Shown here in pieces: positions 1 to 9,109 of a DNA stretch of 64,000 bases. Both the position numbers and the translations under genes were made by a program. The stretch is taken from contig JACKER010000014.1 in assembly GCA_020632925.1 (NCBI GenBank), positions 124,001 to 188,000 of the forward strand, read 5' to 3'. The stretch's first letter is position 1. Each line of letters starts with the position of its first letter. This DNA comes from Alphaproteobacteria bacterium (GTDB lineage: Bacteria > Myxococcota_A > UBA796 > GCA-2862545). The notes under the pieces are model-generated. The model was not told the DNA's origin, made no database searches, and was given only the letters and a program-made list of their open reading frames with translations.

Positions 1-1603
1 GCAGGAGCAGCTCGCCGTAGCCGACACGCACCAGGCTCTCCGCCGCGGAGGCGACGGGACCGTCCAGGTCCGACGAGATCTCGACCTGGAGGATGCGCGC
101 GACGTCGCGGAAGGCGCGATCCGCCACGCGCTCGCCGAACTGCGCGTGGAGGGCCGCCAGGCGGTCGACGTACAGCAGCAGGCCCAGCAGCGGCGGCCCG
201 TCGCTGGGTCCGCCCTCACGGAACGAGGATCGCAGCGCTTCCGGGAGGATCTCCTTGAGCGCCTGGGGCCGGAGCAGCCAGGTCGCGGGATCGCGCCGCT
301 CCGCGTCGTCCCGGAGGCGGGCCACGACGTCGAGCCGGGCGATGCGCTCCTGGGTCAGCCACTCGACGCGTGCCAGCACCGGACCGAGCCCGATGGTGTC
401 GCCGGGGTGGACCGAGCCCTCCTCGGTCCGCAGCGTCCGCGGGGGCAGGCCGGGCACGGGGCTGTAGACCTGCGTCCCGTTGGTCGACCCGAGGTCGTGG
501 ACCAGCACGACCCCGTCGGGATCGACCCGCACGGACGCGTGGCGGCGGCTCACCTGGTGGTGGTGCAACGGGAACGTGGCGAGATCGGCCTGGCGTCCGA
601 GGGTGAGCTCGCGCGTCGGGGTGAGCTCCGTCCAGCGCATCAGGTCCGGGCCGGCCACCACCCGTAGCGCCAACACCGAGCCCGGCAGGGAGGGGGTGGT
701 GACGCCGGGCGGTGGCGCCGCGACCCGGGACACCGCCCGCGCGGTCTCCTGCCGCTTGTCGGCGGGCTCCGACCGCGGGATCGCCGTCGTCTGTGCGTTG
801 GGGTCGAAGCGCTCCACGCCCGCTGGCGTCGCGAAGGTGGGCTCGCGGAGGAAGGGGGGCAGACCCGGGGGCGGACCGCTCGCGGCGACCACCTCGTCGA
901 GCCGCCGCGTGCCCCGCCAGAGGTAGCGGGAGCCGTCGCGTCCTCCGATGATCCGCATGGACGCGTCGGCCTCGTCCCAGCTCGCGAGCCACTCGGGGAT
1001 GGGGACGGGCGTCCCCACGCGATCCCAGAAGCACAGGCCGGGCGGTACGGCGACCGCGGCGGCGACCTTCACGACCTCGGGCCAGCGGGTCCCCACGAGC
1101 CGTCGGCCCTCCACCTCGTACCCGCCCTGGGTCTGGGTGGAAGAGCGGATCCACCACGGGGGCATCGCGGTCAGCGCGCGCGCCGCATGGCCCAGCGCGA
1201 GCACCGTCTGGACCACCGTGGGGGGCGGAGACTTCGCGTGGACCGTCTTCTCCAGCCACTCCAGCACCGTGGTCGCCCCGACGTCGGCGAGGCCCGTGCG
1301 GACGTTGGCCGGCAGCTCGTTCGGCCAGTCCAGCAGCTCGTCCATGCCGCTGTGCTCGAGGGCCGCGTACAGGTCGAGCCAGCCCTCGGCCCCGAGCGGG
1401 TCGAGCAGCGTGAGCCGCATGGCGCTCTCGACGGTGAACGGCATGGACTCGGGACGGGTGGCCGCCTCCGACAGCATCCGGAGACACGCCATCTCCACGA
1501 AGCCGGTGGCACACTCGCGCAGACGTTCCGGTGGGGGGCGCTCCGTCGGCGCCGCTCGGGCGCAGGCGATGGCGAGCGGGCTCGGCAGGTCCTCGACGTT
1601 CAT
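1..1603 (-). CDS. FHA domain protein with degenerate GGDEF-like C-terminus (partial)
   Basis: Read leftward from ATG at 1603, with no stop before the window edge; 534 residues are visible and the C-terminus is missing. Residues 1-220 match nothing I recognise. A forkhead-associated domain lies at about 345-425: the GR, SRRHA and LGSTNGT motifs of phosphothreonine-binding FHA domains are all visible. It is followed by a region that resembles the first half of a GGDEF domain (LLLYVDRLAALHAQFGERVADRAF), but where GGDEF should appear the sequence reads GYGEL, so cyclic-di-GMP synthesis is unlikely. The likely role is a cytoplasmic signalling adaptor that docks on phosphorylated partners, consistent with the Ser/Thr kinases elsewhere in the window. 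FHA call firm; GGDEF relationship moderate. Confidence 0.8.
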   Translation of the reverse strand, partial: MNVEDLPSPLAIACARAAPTERPPPERLRECATGFVEMACLRMLSEAATRPESMPFTVESAMRLTLLDPLGAEGWLDLYAALEHSGMDELLDWPNELPANVRTGLADVGATTVLEWLEKTVHAKSPPPTVVQTVLALGHAARALTAMPPWWIRSSTQTQGGYEVEGRRLVGTRWPEVVKVAAAVAVPPGLCFWDRVGTPVPIPEWLASWDEADASMRIIGGRDGSRYLWRGTRRLDEVVAASGPPPGLPPFLREPTFATPAGVERFDPNAQTTAIPRSEPADKRQETARAVSRVAAPPPGVTTPSLPGSVLALRVVAGPDLMRWTELTPTRELTLGRQADLATFPLHHHQVSRRHASVRVDPDGVVLVHDLGSTNGTQVYSPVPGLPPRTLRTEEGSVHPGDTIGLGPVLARVEWLTQERIARLDVVARLRDDAERRDPATWLLRPQALKEILPEALRSSFREGGPSDGPPLLGLLLYVDRLAALHAQFGERVADRAFRDVARILQVEISSDLDGPVASAAESLVRVGYGELLL

Positions 1604-1652
1604 TCCTTCCGGCTCCGGTGGACAGCGATCCTACCGGAGCCTGCGGGCCACG

Positions 1653-1910
1653 TCAGCCGCAGCTCCCGTCGTCGAGGCAGACCGAGCCTGCCTTGCAGTC
1701 CCAGTCCGTCGCGCACCGCTCGACGCAGCCGCGTTCGTCGGAGGTCGAGGAGACGTAGCCCTGGCAGGCGAAGTTCCCCAGGCACTCCCGATCACTGGTG
1801 CAGACCTCGCCGTCCCAGGCCTCCTGCCACCCGCTGTCCGTCCCCGTGTCCTCCCAGGCGACGGTCCGGTTCACGTAGATGCACCCCACCGCCCACAACA
1901 TCAGCGTCAT
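1653..1910 (-). CDS. Small Cys-rich lipoprotein
   Basis: 85 residues. The reading frame extends to 1934, but ATG 1910 has a good Shine-Dalgarno (GGGAGGAG about 3 bases upstream) and gives an N-terminus MTLMLWAVGC that reads as a very short lipoprotein signal with lipobox Cys. After a Thr/Ser/Asp-rich spacer come about nine regularly spaced cysteines (C..D.EC...C, C...C..DWDC..G..C), a pattern common in myxobacterial secreted proteins with EB-module-like disulfide knots. Probably an exported lipoprotein with a small disulfide-bonded domain. No enzymatic motif is visible. It lies 49 bases upstream of the FHA gene on the same strand, so co-transcription is possible. Confidence 0.65.
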   Translation of the reverse strand: MTLMLWAVGCIYVNRTVAWEDTGTDSGWQEAWDGEVCTSDRECLGNFACQGYVSSTSDERGCVERCATDWDCKAGSVCLDDGSCG

Positions 1911-1974
1911 CGCTCCTCCCGCGCCTACCGACACCGCGGGCCGCGGGATCCGTCACCCGACGGCTCCCCGCTGA

Positions 1975-1980
1975 TAGGCT
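1975..1980 (+). promoter_or_regulatory. Putative -10 hexamer of the CBS gene
   Basis: TAGGCT lies 16 bases before the GTG start at 1997, in the 86-base divergent gap between the lipoprotein and CBS genes. Similar TAnnnT hexamers sit at similar distances before several first genes in this window. There is no convincing -35, so this is a weak prediction. Confidence 0.3.
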
Positions 1981-1996
1981 GCGGACAGGAGGTCCC

Positions 1997-2800
1997 GTGC
2001 GAGTCTCGGAGCTGATGTCTGCGGAGCCCGTCGTCGTGCGGTCGGACGACGATCTGGCGACCTGCGCGGGGCACCTCGTGAGGATGGGCGTGCGCCACCT
2101 GCCCGTGGTCGGCGCCGACGGCGAGCTCGCGGGCGTGCTGACCGACGCCGCCCTGTTCCGCCACGGGGCGCTGGTCGGCGGTGATCGCGCGTGGATGCCG
2201 AGGGAGACCGACCAGGATCTGCGCGCCGGCGGGATCTGCGACCCGGCGGAGATCGTCGTTGGGCCGGACGTGGGGCTGGAGACGGTGCTGAGGCGTCTCG
2301 CGCGCACCCGCCAGGACTTCGCGGTCGTTGTCGAGGGGGGGCACCCCGTGGGGATCGTGACCGAGCACGACACCCTCAAGATCGCGCTCGATCTGCTCCC
2401 CGTCATGACGCTCGCCACCGAGGTGGGCGTCACCGACGTGATCACGGTGGGTCTGGACGAGACCGTCGGCGCGGCGCTCGCCCGCATGGAGGAGCACCAC
2501 ATCCGCCACCTGGTGGTGACGGACGCCGACGGTGTCGTGAGCGGCGTCGTGAGCCTCGGTGACCTCACCGCCGAGCCCTCCGCCGACACGCTGATCGCCA
2601 CGCTCGTGCACGAGCGTCCCCCGTTCGTCACGACGGCCGACGCCACGCTCCGCGACGTGGCGCGCGGGATGCTCGAGCGAAACCTGGGCTGCGTCCCGGT
2701 GGTGCGCCCGGATCGGCGCGTGGTCGCCATCGTCTCCCGCCGCGACGTGATGGAGGCGGCGGTGGGCGCGCTCGAGGACGAGGGCCTCTTCGAGGGATGA
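1997..2800 (+). CDS. Four-CBS-domain (double Bateman) regulatory protein
   Basis: 267 residues. The GTG start at 1997 is chosen because AGGAGG lies at 1987-1992 just upstream; the long open frame further 5' is a shadow of the antisense FHA gene. The protein is made wholly of four CBS motifs at about residues 5-55, 75-130, 140-195 and 200-260, each with the typical hydrophobic-Pro-V-V...G.L.GVL/IV pattern (RHLPVVG, GIVTEHD, RHLVVTD, CVPVVRP). CBS pairs bind adenine nucleotides, so this is likely a cytosolic energy or nucleotide sensor that regulates a partner. No catalytic domain is attached and no obvious target is adjacent. Confidence 0.85.
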   Translation: MRVSELMSAEPVVVRSDDDLATCAGHLVRMGVRHLPVVGADGELAGVLTDAALFRHGALVGGDRAWMPRETDQDLRAGGICDPAEIVVGPDVGLETVLRRLARTRQDFAVVVEGGHPVGIVTEHDTLKIALDLLPVMTLATEVGVTDVITVGLDETVGAALARMEEHHIRHLVVTDADGVVSGVVSLGDLTAEPSADTLIATLVHERPPFVTTADATLRDVARGMLERNLGCVPVVRPDRRVVAIVSRRDVMEAAVGALEDEGLFEG

Positions 2801-2801
2801 A

Positions 2802-4097
2802 TCAGCCGGCGGCGGCTGCCCGGCCCCGCGCCATGTCGACGCCGAACACGATCACGAGGCCCAGCCCGAAGAAGACGCCCGTCACGAGGATGGCGTTCTC
2901 GAGCCCCAGCCCGTACTGAAGCGCGCCCACGGACACCAGCCCGAGGGCCCCCGCGAGCTTCCCGAACACGCCCCACAGGCCGAAGAACTCGCCCACGCGG
3001 TCGGAGGGCGACAAGAGCGCCACCAGGGTGCGACCGGCGCTCTGGGTGGCGCCGATGCACAGCCCCGCGCACGCGCCCACGAGCAGGAACACCTTCTCGT
3101 CCGGCCAGTCCAGCCCGGTCGCCCCGCGCAGGAGCGAGGCCACGGTCGGCGTGCCCCAGATCAGGCCGACGGCGATGCACCACACCACGAGCGTCAGCGC
3201 GTAGGTCGGCTTGTCGCCGAGGCGCGACTGGAGCTGCCCGAACGCGAGCGCGCCCACCGTGGCCGTGATCTGCGTCGTCACGAACATCATCGCCTGGGTC
3301 GACGCGCTCCAGCGGATCACCTGGTCGCCGTAGATGAAGGCGAAGCTCACCACGATCGACAGGCCCGTCATCGCGAAGAAGTAGCTCGCGAAGAACACCA
3401 TCAGGTCGCGGTACCTCCGCACGTGGCGGACGGAGGACTTCAGCTGCGAGACGGCCTCCTGCACCACGCCCGTCCCGCCGGCGCGGGGGACCCCACGGTC
3501 CTTCAACAACAGGAAGGTGGGGGTGGCGGCGAGCGCGAACCACAGGGCGGTGACCGGGCCCGCCCAGCGCACCAGCGGGTTGTCGGGCGAAGGCTGGCCG
3601 AGCCCGAACAGCACGAGCGCGGTCGAGCCCAGCCCCCCCACGTAGCCGAGGCCCCAGGCCATCCCGCTGATCCGCCCGAGGTCCTCGGGCTCGCCCAGGT
3701 CCGGCAGGAAGCTCGCGACGAAGCTCTCGCCGACCGAGAACCCGACGTTGCTGACGATCACCAACACCATCGCCAGCGCGGTCGTGCCCGGGCCCGTCAG
3801 CCCCAGCGAGGCCGTGCCGAGCACGGTGATCACGGTGCTCGCGAGCAGGAAGCGCTTGCGGTGCCCGGCCTGGTCCATCCACGCGCCGAGGAACGGCAGC
3901 AGCACCACGGTCAGCAGGTAGCTGGCCGCCAGCGTCGCGCTCCACAGCAGGTTCCCCGTGCGGAACTCGGGTCCGTCCCCCACGACCACCTTGGGGAACA
4001 CCACCGCGTAGTACACGGTGATGACCACGGTCGTGTACGAGCTGTTGGCGAAGTCGTACATCGACCAGCCGAAGACCTCGGCCCGCGTGGCACCCAC
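2802..4097 (-). CDS. MFS transporter, UMF1/Atg22-like
   Basis: 431 residues from GTG 4097, chosen because GGGAGGG precedes it by three bases; an upstream ATG would overlap the divergent GDPD gene. The N-terminal motif EVFGWSMYDFANSSY is characteristic of the UMF1/Atg22 branch of the major facilitator superfamily (known family feature). Around twelve hydrophobic helices follow, with a central cytoplasmic loop (LKDRGVPRAGGTG). Family members are implicated in amino acid or small-solute export; the substrate here cannot be read from sequence. The stop lies 1 base from the convergent CBS gene stop. Confidence 0.85.
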   Translation of the reverse strand: MGATRAEVFGWSMYDFANSSYTTVVITVYYAVVFPKVVVGDGPEFRTGNLLWSATLAASYLLTVVLLPFLGAWMDQAGHRKRFLLASTVITVLGTASLGLTGPGTTALAMVLVIVSNVGFSVGESFVASFLPDLGEPEDLGRISGMAWGLGYVGGLGSTALVLFGLGQPSPDNPLVRWAGPVTALWFALAATPTFLLLKDRGVPRAGGTGVVQEAVSQLKSSVRHVRRYRDLMVFFASYFFAMTGLSIVVSFAFIYGDQVIRWSASTQAMMFVTTQITATVGALAFGQLQSRLGDKPTYALTLVVWCIAVGLIWGTPTVASLLRGATGLDWPDEKVFLLVGACAGLCIGATQSAGRTLVALLSPSDRVGEFFGLWGVFGKLAGALGLVSVGALQYGLGLENAILVTGVFFGLGLVIVFGVDMARGRAAAAG

Positions 4098-4116
4098 CGT
4101 CCCTCCCAGCGCCGCG

Positions 4117-4122
4117 AGCCTA
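4117..4122 (-). promoter_or_regulatory. Putative -10 hexamer of the UMF1 transporter gene
   Basis: TAGGCT on the minus strand, 19 bases before the GTG start. It is the same hexamer as upstream of the CBS gene, with the same preceding GA. It shares a 57-base divergent gap with the GDPD promoter. Weak prediction. Confidence 0.3.
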
Positions 4123-4131
4123 TCGCAGGTG

Positions 4132-4137
4132 TACGCT
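4132..4137 (+). promoter_or_regulatory. Putative -10 hexamer of the GDPD gene
   Basis: TACGCT lies 17 bases before ATG 4155. The surrounding GTACGCTC also occurs upstream of zwf (5050-5057). Weak prediction. Confidence 0.3.
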
Positions 4138-4154
4138 CGCGTCGGAGCAGCACC

Positions 4155-5048
4155 ATGACGCGCATCATCGGCCATCGAGGCTCGCCGGGACACCGTCCGG
4201 ACCACACCCTCGAGGGGTATCGGCTGGCCATCGAGCAGGGGGTCGACGTGATCGAGCCCGATCTCGTCCCCACGAAGGACGGCCACCTGATCGCCCGCCA
4301 CGAGAACGACTTGACGCAGACCACCGACGTGGCCGCGGTCTTCCCCGAGCGCCGGACCACAAGGACCGTCGATGGCGTGGAGATCACGGGCTTCTTCAGC
4401 GAGGATCTCACGCTGGCAGAGATCGGCCGGCTCCGCGCGAAGCAGCCGATGGCCACGCGCAGCCCGGCCTACGACGGGCGGTTCACCATCCCGACCTTCG
4501 ACCAGATCCTGGATCTCGTCGAGGCCCACCACCGCGAGACCGGACGGCTCGTCGGGATCGAGCCCGAGACCAAGCACCCGACCTACTTCCGTCAGCTGGG
4601 GCTCCCGCTCGAGGAGAAGCTCCTGGCCGCGCTCCACGCCCGCGGCCTCGACGACGGTCGGGCCAACGTCTGGATCCAGTCGTTCGAGAGCGGCAACCTG
4701 AAGGCGATCCGCGAGAAGGTGCGTACGAAGCTGCTCCGCCTGGTGGACACCGACCTGGCCACGCTCTCGGAGGAGGGCATGCGCGAGGTCGCCACCTTCG
4801 CGAACGGGCTCGGGCTGCACAAGTCACACCTGATCGGCGCCGACGGGACCCCCAACGACGTGCTCGCGCGGGCGCACGCCCTGGGTCTCGAGGTCCACGT
4901 GTACACCTTCCGCAACGAGCCGGACCGCATGGAGCCCTGGGCAGGAGGCGACGCCGCCACCGAGATCCGCGCGTTCCTGAAGCTCGGCGTGGACGCGATC
5001 TTCGCGGACTTCCCCGACACCGCCGTCGCCGTGCGCGATCGGTCGTGA
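4155..5048 (+). CDS. Glycerophosphodiester phosphodiesterase
   Basis: 297 residues. Hydrolyses glycerophosphodiesters to glycerol-3-phosphate and an alcohol. The GDPD signature is complete: HRG at residues 7-9, the metal-binding pair E34 and D36 (IEPD), K-D-G at 41-43 and H49-E50; a later IEPETK matches the second acidic cluster of the family. No signal peptide, so it is predicted cytosolic, unlike periplasmic GlpQ. It is divergent from the transporter at 2802-4097 and 24 bases upstream of zwf, so it may feed glycerol-3-phosphate into central metabolism and contribute to phospholipid turnover alongside the LplT-PlsC fusion downstream. Confidence 0.9.
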   Translation: MTRIIGHRGSPGHRPDHTLEGYRLAIEQGVDVIEPDLVPTKDGHLIARHENDLTQTTDVAAVFPERRTTRTVDGVEITGFFSEDLTLAEIGRLRAKQPMATRSPAYDGRFTIPTFDQILDLVEAHHRETGRLVGIEPETKHPTYFRQLGLPLEEKLLAALHARGLDDGRANVWIQSFESGNLKAIREKVRTKLLRLVDTDLATLSEEGMREVATFANGLGLHKSHLIGADGTPNDVLARAHALGLEVHVYTFRNEPDRMEPWAGGDAATEIRAFLKLGVDAIFADFPDTAVAVRDRS

Positions 5049-5050
5049 GG

Positions 5051-5056
5051 TACGCT
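5051..5056 (+). promoter_or_regulatory. Putative -10 hexamer before zwf
   Basis: TACGCT sits 16 bases before the GTG start, in a GTACGCTC context identical to that upstream of the GDPD gene. It implies that zwf can be transcribed from its own promoter. Weak prediction. Confidence 0.3.
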
Positions 5057-5072
5057 CCGCGCGGAGGTGGGC

Positions 5073-6554
<1,482 letters not shown>

Positions 6555-6560
6555 ACGGAC

Positions 6561-8429
6561 GTGTACCTCCTCTTCACCCGTCGCTTCGGGCCGATGTTCT
6601 GGACCCAGCTCCTCGGCGCCTTCAACGACAACCTGTTCAAGCAGTCGCTCGTCTACTGGATCGCGTTCGAGCACCTCGACGTGTTCGGGTTCGACCACAA
6701 GACGATGGTGATGCTGTCGGCAGCCATCTTCATCCTGCCGTTCTTCCTGTTCAGCGCCACCTCCGGCCAGCTCGCCGACAAGCTCGACAAGGCCACGGTC
6801 ATCCGCTTCACCAAGAACCTCGAGATCGTGGCGATGCTCGCCGGCTCCGTCGGGTTCTGGCTCGGCCAGCCCGAGGTCGTGACGCTGGTGCTCTTCGTGA
6901 TGGGCATCCAGTCCACCATCTTCGGCCCCTGCAAGTACGGCATCCTGCCGCAGCACCTGCCGCCCGAGGAGCTGGTGACGGGCAACGCGCTCGTCGAGAC
7001 CGCCACGAACCTCGCCATCCTCGGCGGCTCCATCACGGCCGGCCTCGTGTTCCACCAGCTCGGCATCGTGGCCGGCGGCGTCATCACGGTCGCCGTGCTC
7101 GGCCGCATCGCCGCGCAGTTCATCCTGCCCGCGCCCTCCAGCGCGCCCGACCTGCCGGTGCAGTGGGACCCCGTCCGCCCGACCTGGGACCTGATCCGGC
7201 TCGCCCGCTCCAACCGCCCGATCTGGCTGTCGATCCTCGGGATCTCCTGGTTCTGGATGTTCGGTGCGGCCTTCCTGGGGCTCTTCCCGGACTACACCGA
7301 GAACGTGCTGGGTGCGAACGAGCACGTCGCGACCCTGTTCCTCGCGCTGTTCTCCATCGGCATCGGCGTCGGCTCGCTGTTCGCGGGGCAGCTCTCGCAC
7401 CACCGCGTCGAGCTCGGCATCGTGCCCATCGGCTCGCTCGGCATGACGCTGTTCACGGCCGATCTGGCGCTCGTGGGGACGCCCTGGGCGCACGGGAGCG
7501 AGCTCATCGGCGTCATGGAGTTCCTGTCGCGCTTCCAGGGCATCCGGATCAGCTTCGACCTCGTGATGCTCGCGATCAGCGGCGGCCTGCTCACCGTCCC
7601 GCTCTATGCCCTGGTGCAGCAGCGGGCGAAGGAGGACGAGCGCGCGCGGATCATCGCCGCGAACAACGTCGTGAACTCGTTCTGGACGGTGGTGGGGGCG
7701 CTCGTGCTCGCCGGGGTCACGGCGTACGGCGCCAGCACGCCGATGGTGTTCGCGCTGCTCGCCGTCGTCACCCTCGCGGTGTCCGCGTACATGTACTGGG
7801 TGGTGCGCGAGTTCGCGCTGCGCTTCGTGACCTGGATCCTGTCCAACCTGGCGTACCGGGTGAAGGTCGACGGCACCGAGCACATCCCGTCCACCGGCCC
7901 CGCGCTCATCGTCGCCAACCACGTGAGCTTCATCGACTGGTTCGTGCTCCTCGGGGCGCTGGCCGAGCCGCCTCGCGTCGTCATGGACAAGGACATCCAC
8001 AGCTGGCCCGTGCTCGGCTTCCTGTTCCGCCAGGCGAACACGATCCCGATCGCGTCGGCGAAGAAGGACCCGGACGCCCTCGAGAAGGCGATGGACGAGA
8101 TCCATCAGGCGCTCGCCGAGGGCTGGACGGTCGTGATCTTCCCCGAGGGGAAGCTGACGGGTGACGGCGACATGCACGACTTCCGCCCCGGCATGGAGCG
8201 CATCCTGGCGCGCGACCCGGTGCCGGTCGTGCCGGTCGCGATCAACGGGTTGTGGGGCAGCTTCTTCTCGCGCAAGGACGGCCCGGCGATGACGAAGCCC
8301 TTCACGCGCGGGACGTTCTCCCCGGTGCGGCTGACGTTCGGGCCGCACGTCCCCGCCGAGCAGGCCACGGCCCAGCACATGGAGGAGGTCGTTCGCCAGA
8401 TGTGGTCGCGTCACCCGGAGAGCCCGTGA
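6561..8429 (+). CDS. LplT-like MFS transporter fused to a PlsC-type acyltransferase
   Basis: 622 residues. Residues 1 to about 415 form a multi-helix MFS transporter of the lysophospholipid translocator (LplT) type, recognisable by FWTQLLGAFNDNLFKQ at the start. Residues 430-620 are a 1-acyl-glycerol-3-phosphate acyltransferase: NHVSFIDW carries the HX4D catalytic motif, and FPEGK with the following LTGDG is the substrate-binding motif. In E. coli LplT delivers lysophospholipid to Aas; the arrangement here resembles LplT-Aas without the acyl-ACP synthetase part. It likely imports and re-acylates lysophospholipids at the inner membrane. GTG start, six bases after zwf; the last base of GTG for pgl lies inside its stop. 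Confidence 0.88.
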   Translation: MYLLFTRRFGPMFWTQLLGAFNDNLFKQSLVYWIAFEHLDVFGFDHKTMVMLSAAIFILPFFLFSATSGQLADKLDKATVIRFTKNLEIVAMLAGSVGFWLGQPEVVTLVLFVMGIQSTIFGPCKYGILPQHLPPEELVTGNALVETATNLAILGGSITAGLVFHQLGIVAGGVITVAVLGRIAAQFILPAPSSAPDLPVQWDPVRPTWDLIRLARSNRPIWLSILGISWFWMFGAAFLGLFPDYTENVLGANEHVATLFLALFSIGIGVGSLFAGQLSHHRVELGIVPIGSLGMTLFTADLALVGTPWAHGSELIGVMEFLSRFQGIRISFDLVMLAISGGLLTVPLYALVQQRAKEDERARIIAANNVVNSFWTVVGALVLAGVTAYGASTPMVFALLAVVTLAVSAYMYWVVREFALRFVTWILSNLAYRVKVDGTEHIPSTGPALIVANHVSFIDWFVLLGALAEPPRVVMDKDIHSWPVLGFLFRQANTIPIASAKKDPDALEKAMDEIHQALAEGWTVVIFPEGKLTGDGDMHDFRPGMERILARDPVPVVPVAINGLWGSFFSRKDGPAMTKPFTRGTFSPVRLTFGPHVPAEQATAQHMEEVVRQMWSRHPESP

Positions 8430-9109
8430 GCGTCCGCGTGACCGACGACGTCGGCGCGGTCGCCGGACGGCTGGTGGCCGAGGGGCTGGGTGCGGCGGTG
8501 GCCGACCGTGGGCGGGCGGTCCTCGTGCTGTCCGGCGGGACGAGCCCGGACCCCGTGCTGGACTGGCTCGCCGAGAACCTGGCGCCAGCCGTCGCCGCCG
8601 CCACCGTGGTGAGCTGGACCGACGAACGCGTCGTGCCGTACGCCGGGGACTGGACGACCTGGCCCGTCGAGCTCAATCGGCGCGCTGCCTGGGCTCGCTG
8701 GTTCTCCCGGGTGGACCGACCGCCGGTCGAGATCGTCCCCTGGTCGGGCTCGGGGTCGCCCGAGGACGCGGTGGCGGCCTGGGCCGTGCCCGCGATCGAC
8801 GTGCTGCTCCTCGGCATGGGTCCCGACGGTCACGTCGCCTCGCTGTTCCCCGGTCACCCCGCCGCGGACGCCGTGGGCGAGGCCGTCGTGGTGCGGGACG
8901 CGCCCAAGCCGCCACCGACCCGCATCTCGCTCACCTTGCCGAAGTTGCAGGAGGCGAGGCGCGCGGTCCTGCTCGTCACTGGGATCGAGAAGGGCGCGCG
9001 GTACCGGGAGGCGCAGGCGGGAAGGGCGTCGACGCCCATCGGGCGTTACGTGCCCGCCGGCCGGTGGGACGTGGTGGCCGACGCCGCCGCGGGCTTGGAG
9101 GGAGCATGA
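8426..9109 (+). CDS. pgl: 6-phosphogluconolactonase
   Basis: 227 residues, DevB/SOL type. Hydrolyses 6-phosphogluconolactone to 6-phosphogluconate, the step between zwf and gnd. Diagnostic motifs visible: LSGGTSP near residue 37 (phosphate loop), the WTDERVV stretch and LLGMGPDGHVASLFPG. GTG 8426 overlaps the TGA of the upstream gene (GTGA) and has GGAG eight to nine bases before it; a longer frame starting at 8252 would run inside the acyltransferase and is rejected. The 3' end overlaps gnd by four bases. Confidence 0.93.
   Translation: MSVRVTDDVGAVAGRLVAEGLGAAVADRGRAVLVLSGGTSPDPVLDWLAENLAPAVAAATVVSWTDERVVPYAGDWTTWPVELNRRAAWARWFSRVDRPPVEIVPWSGSGSPEDAVAAWAVPAIDVLLLGMGPDGHVASLFPGHPAADAVGEAVVVRDAPKPPPTRISLTLPKLQEARRAVLLVTGIEKGARYREAQAGRASTPIGRYVPAGRWDVVADAAAGLEGA

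Noticed and set aside
216..1514. A 432-codon minus-strand frame at the left edge
   Set aside because: It is Arg/Gly/Pro-rich in a different frame from the FHA gene, which carries SRRHA and LGSTNGT. It is a shadow.
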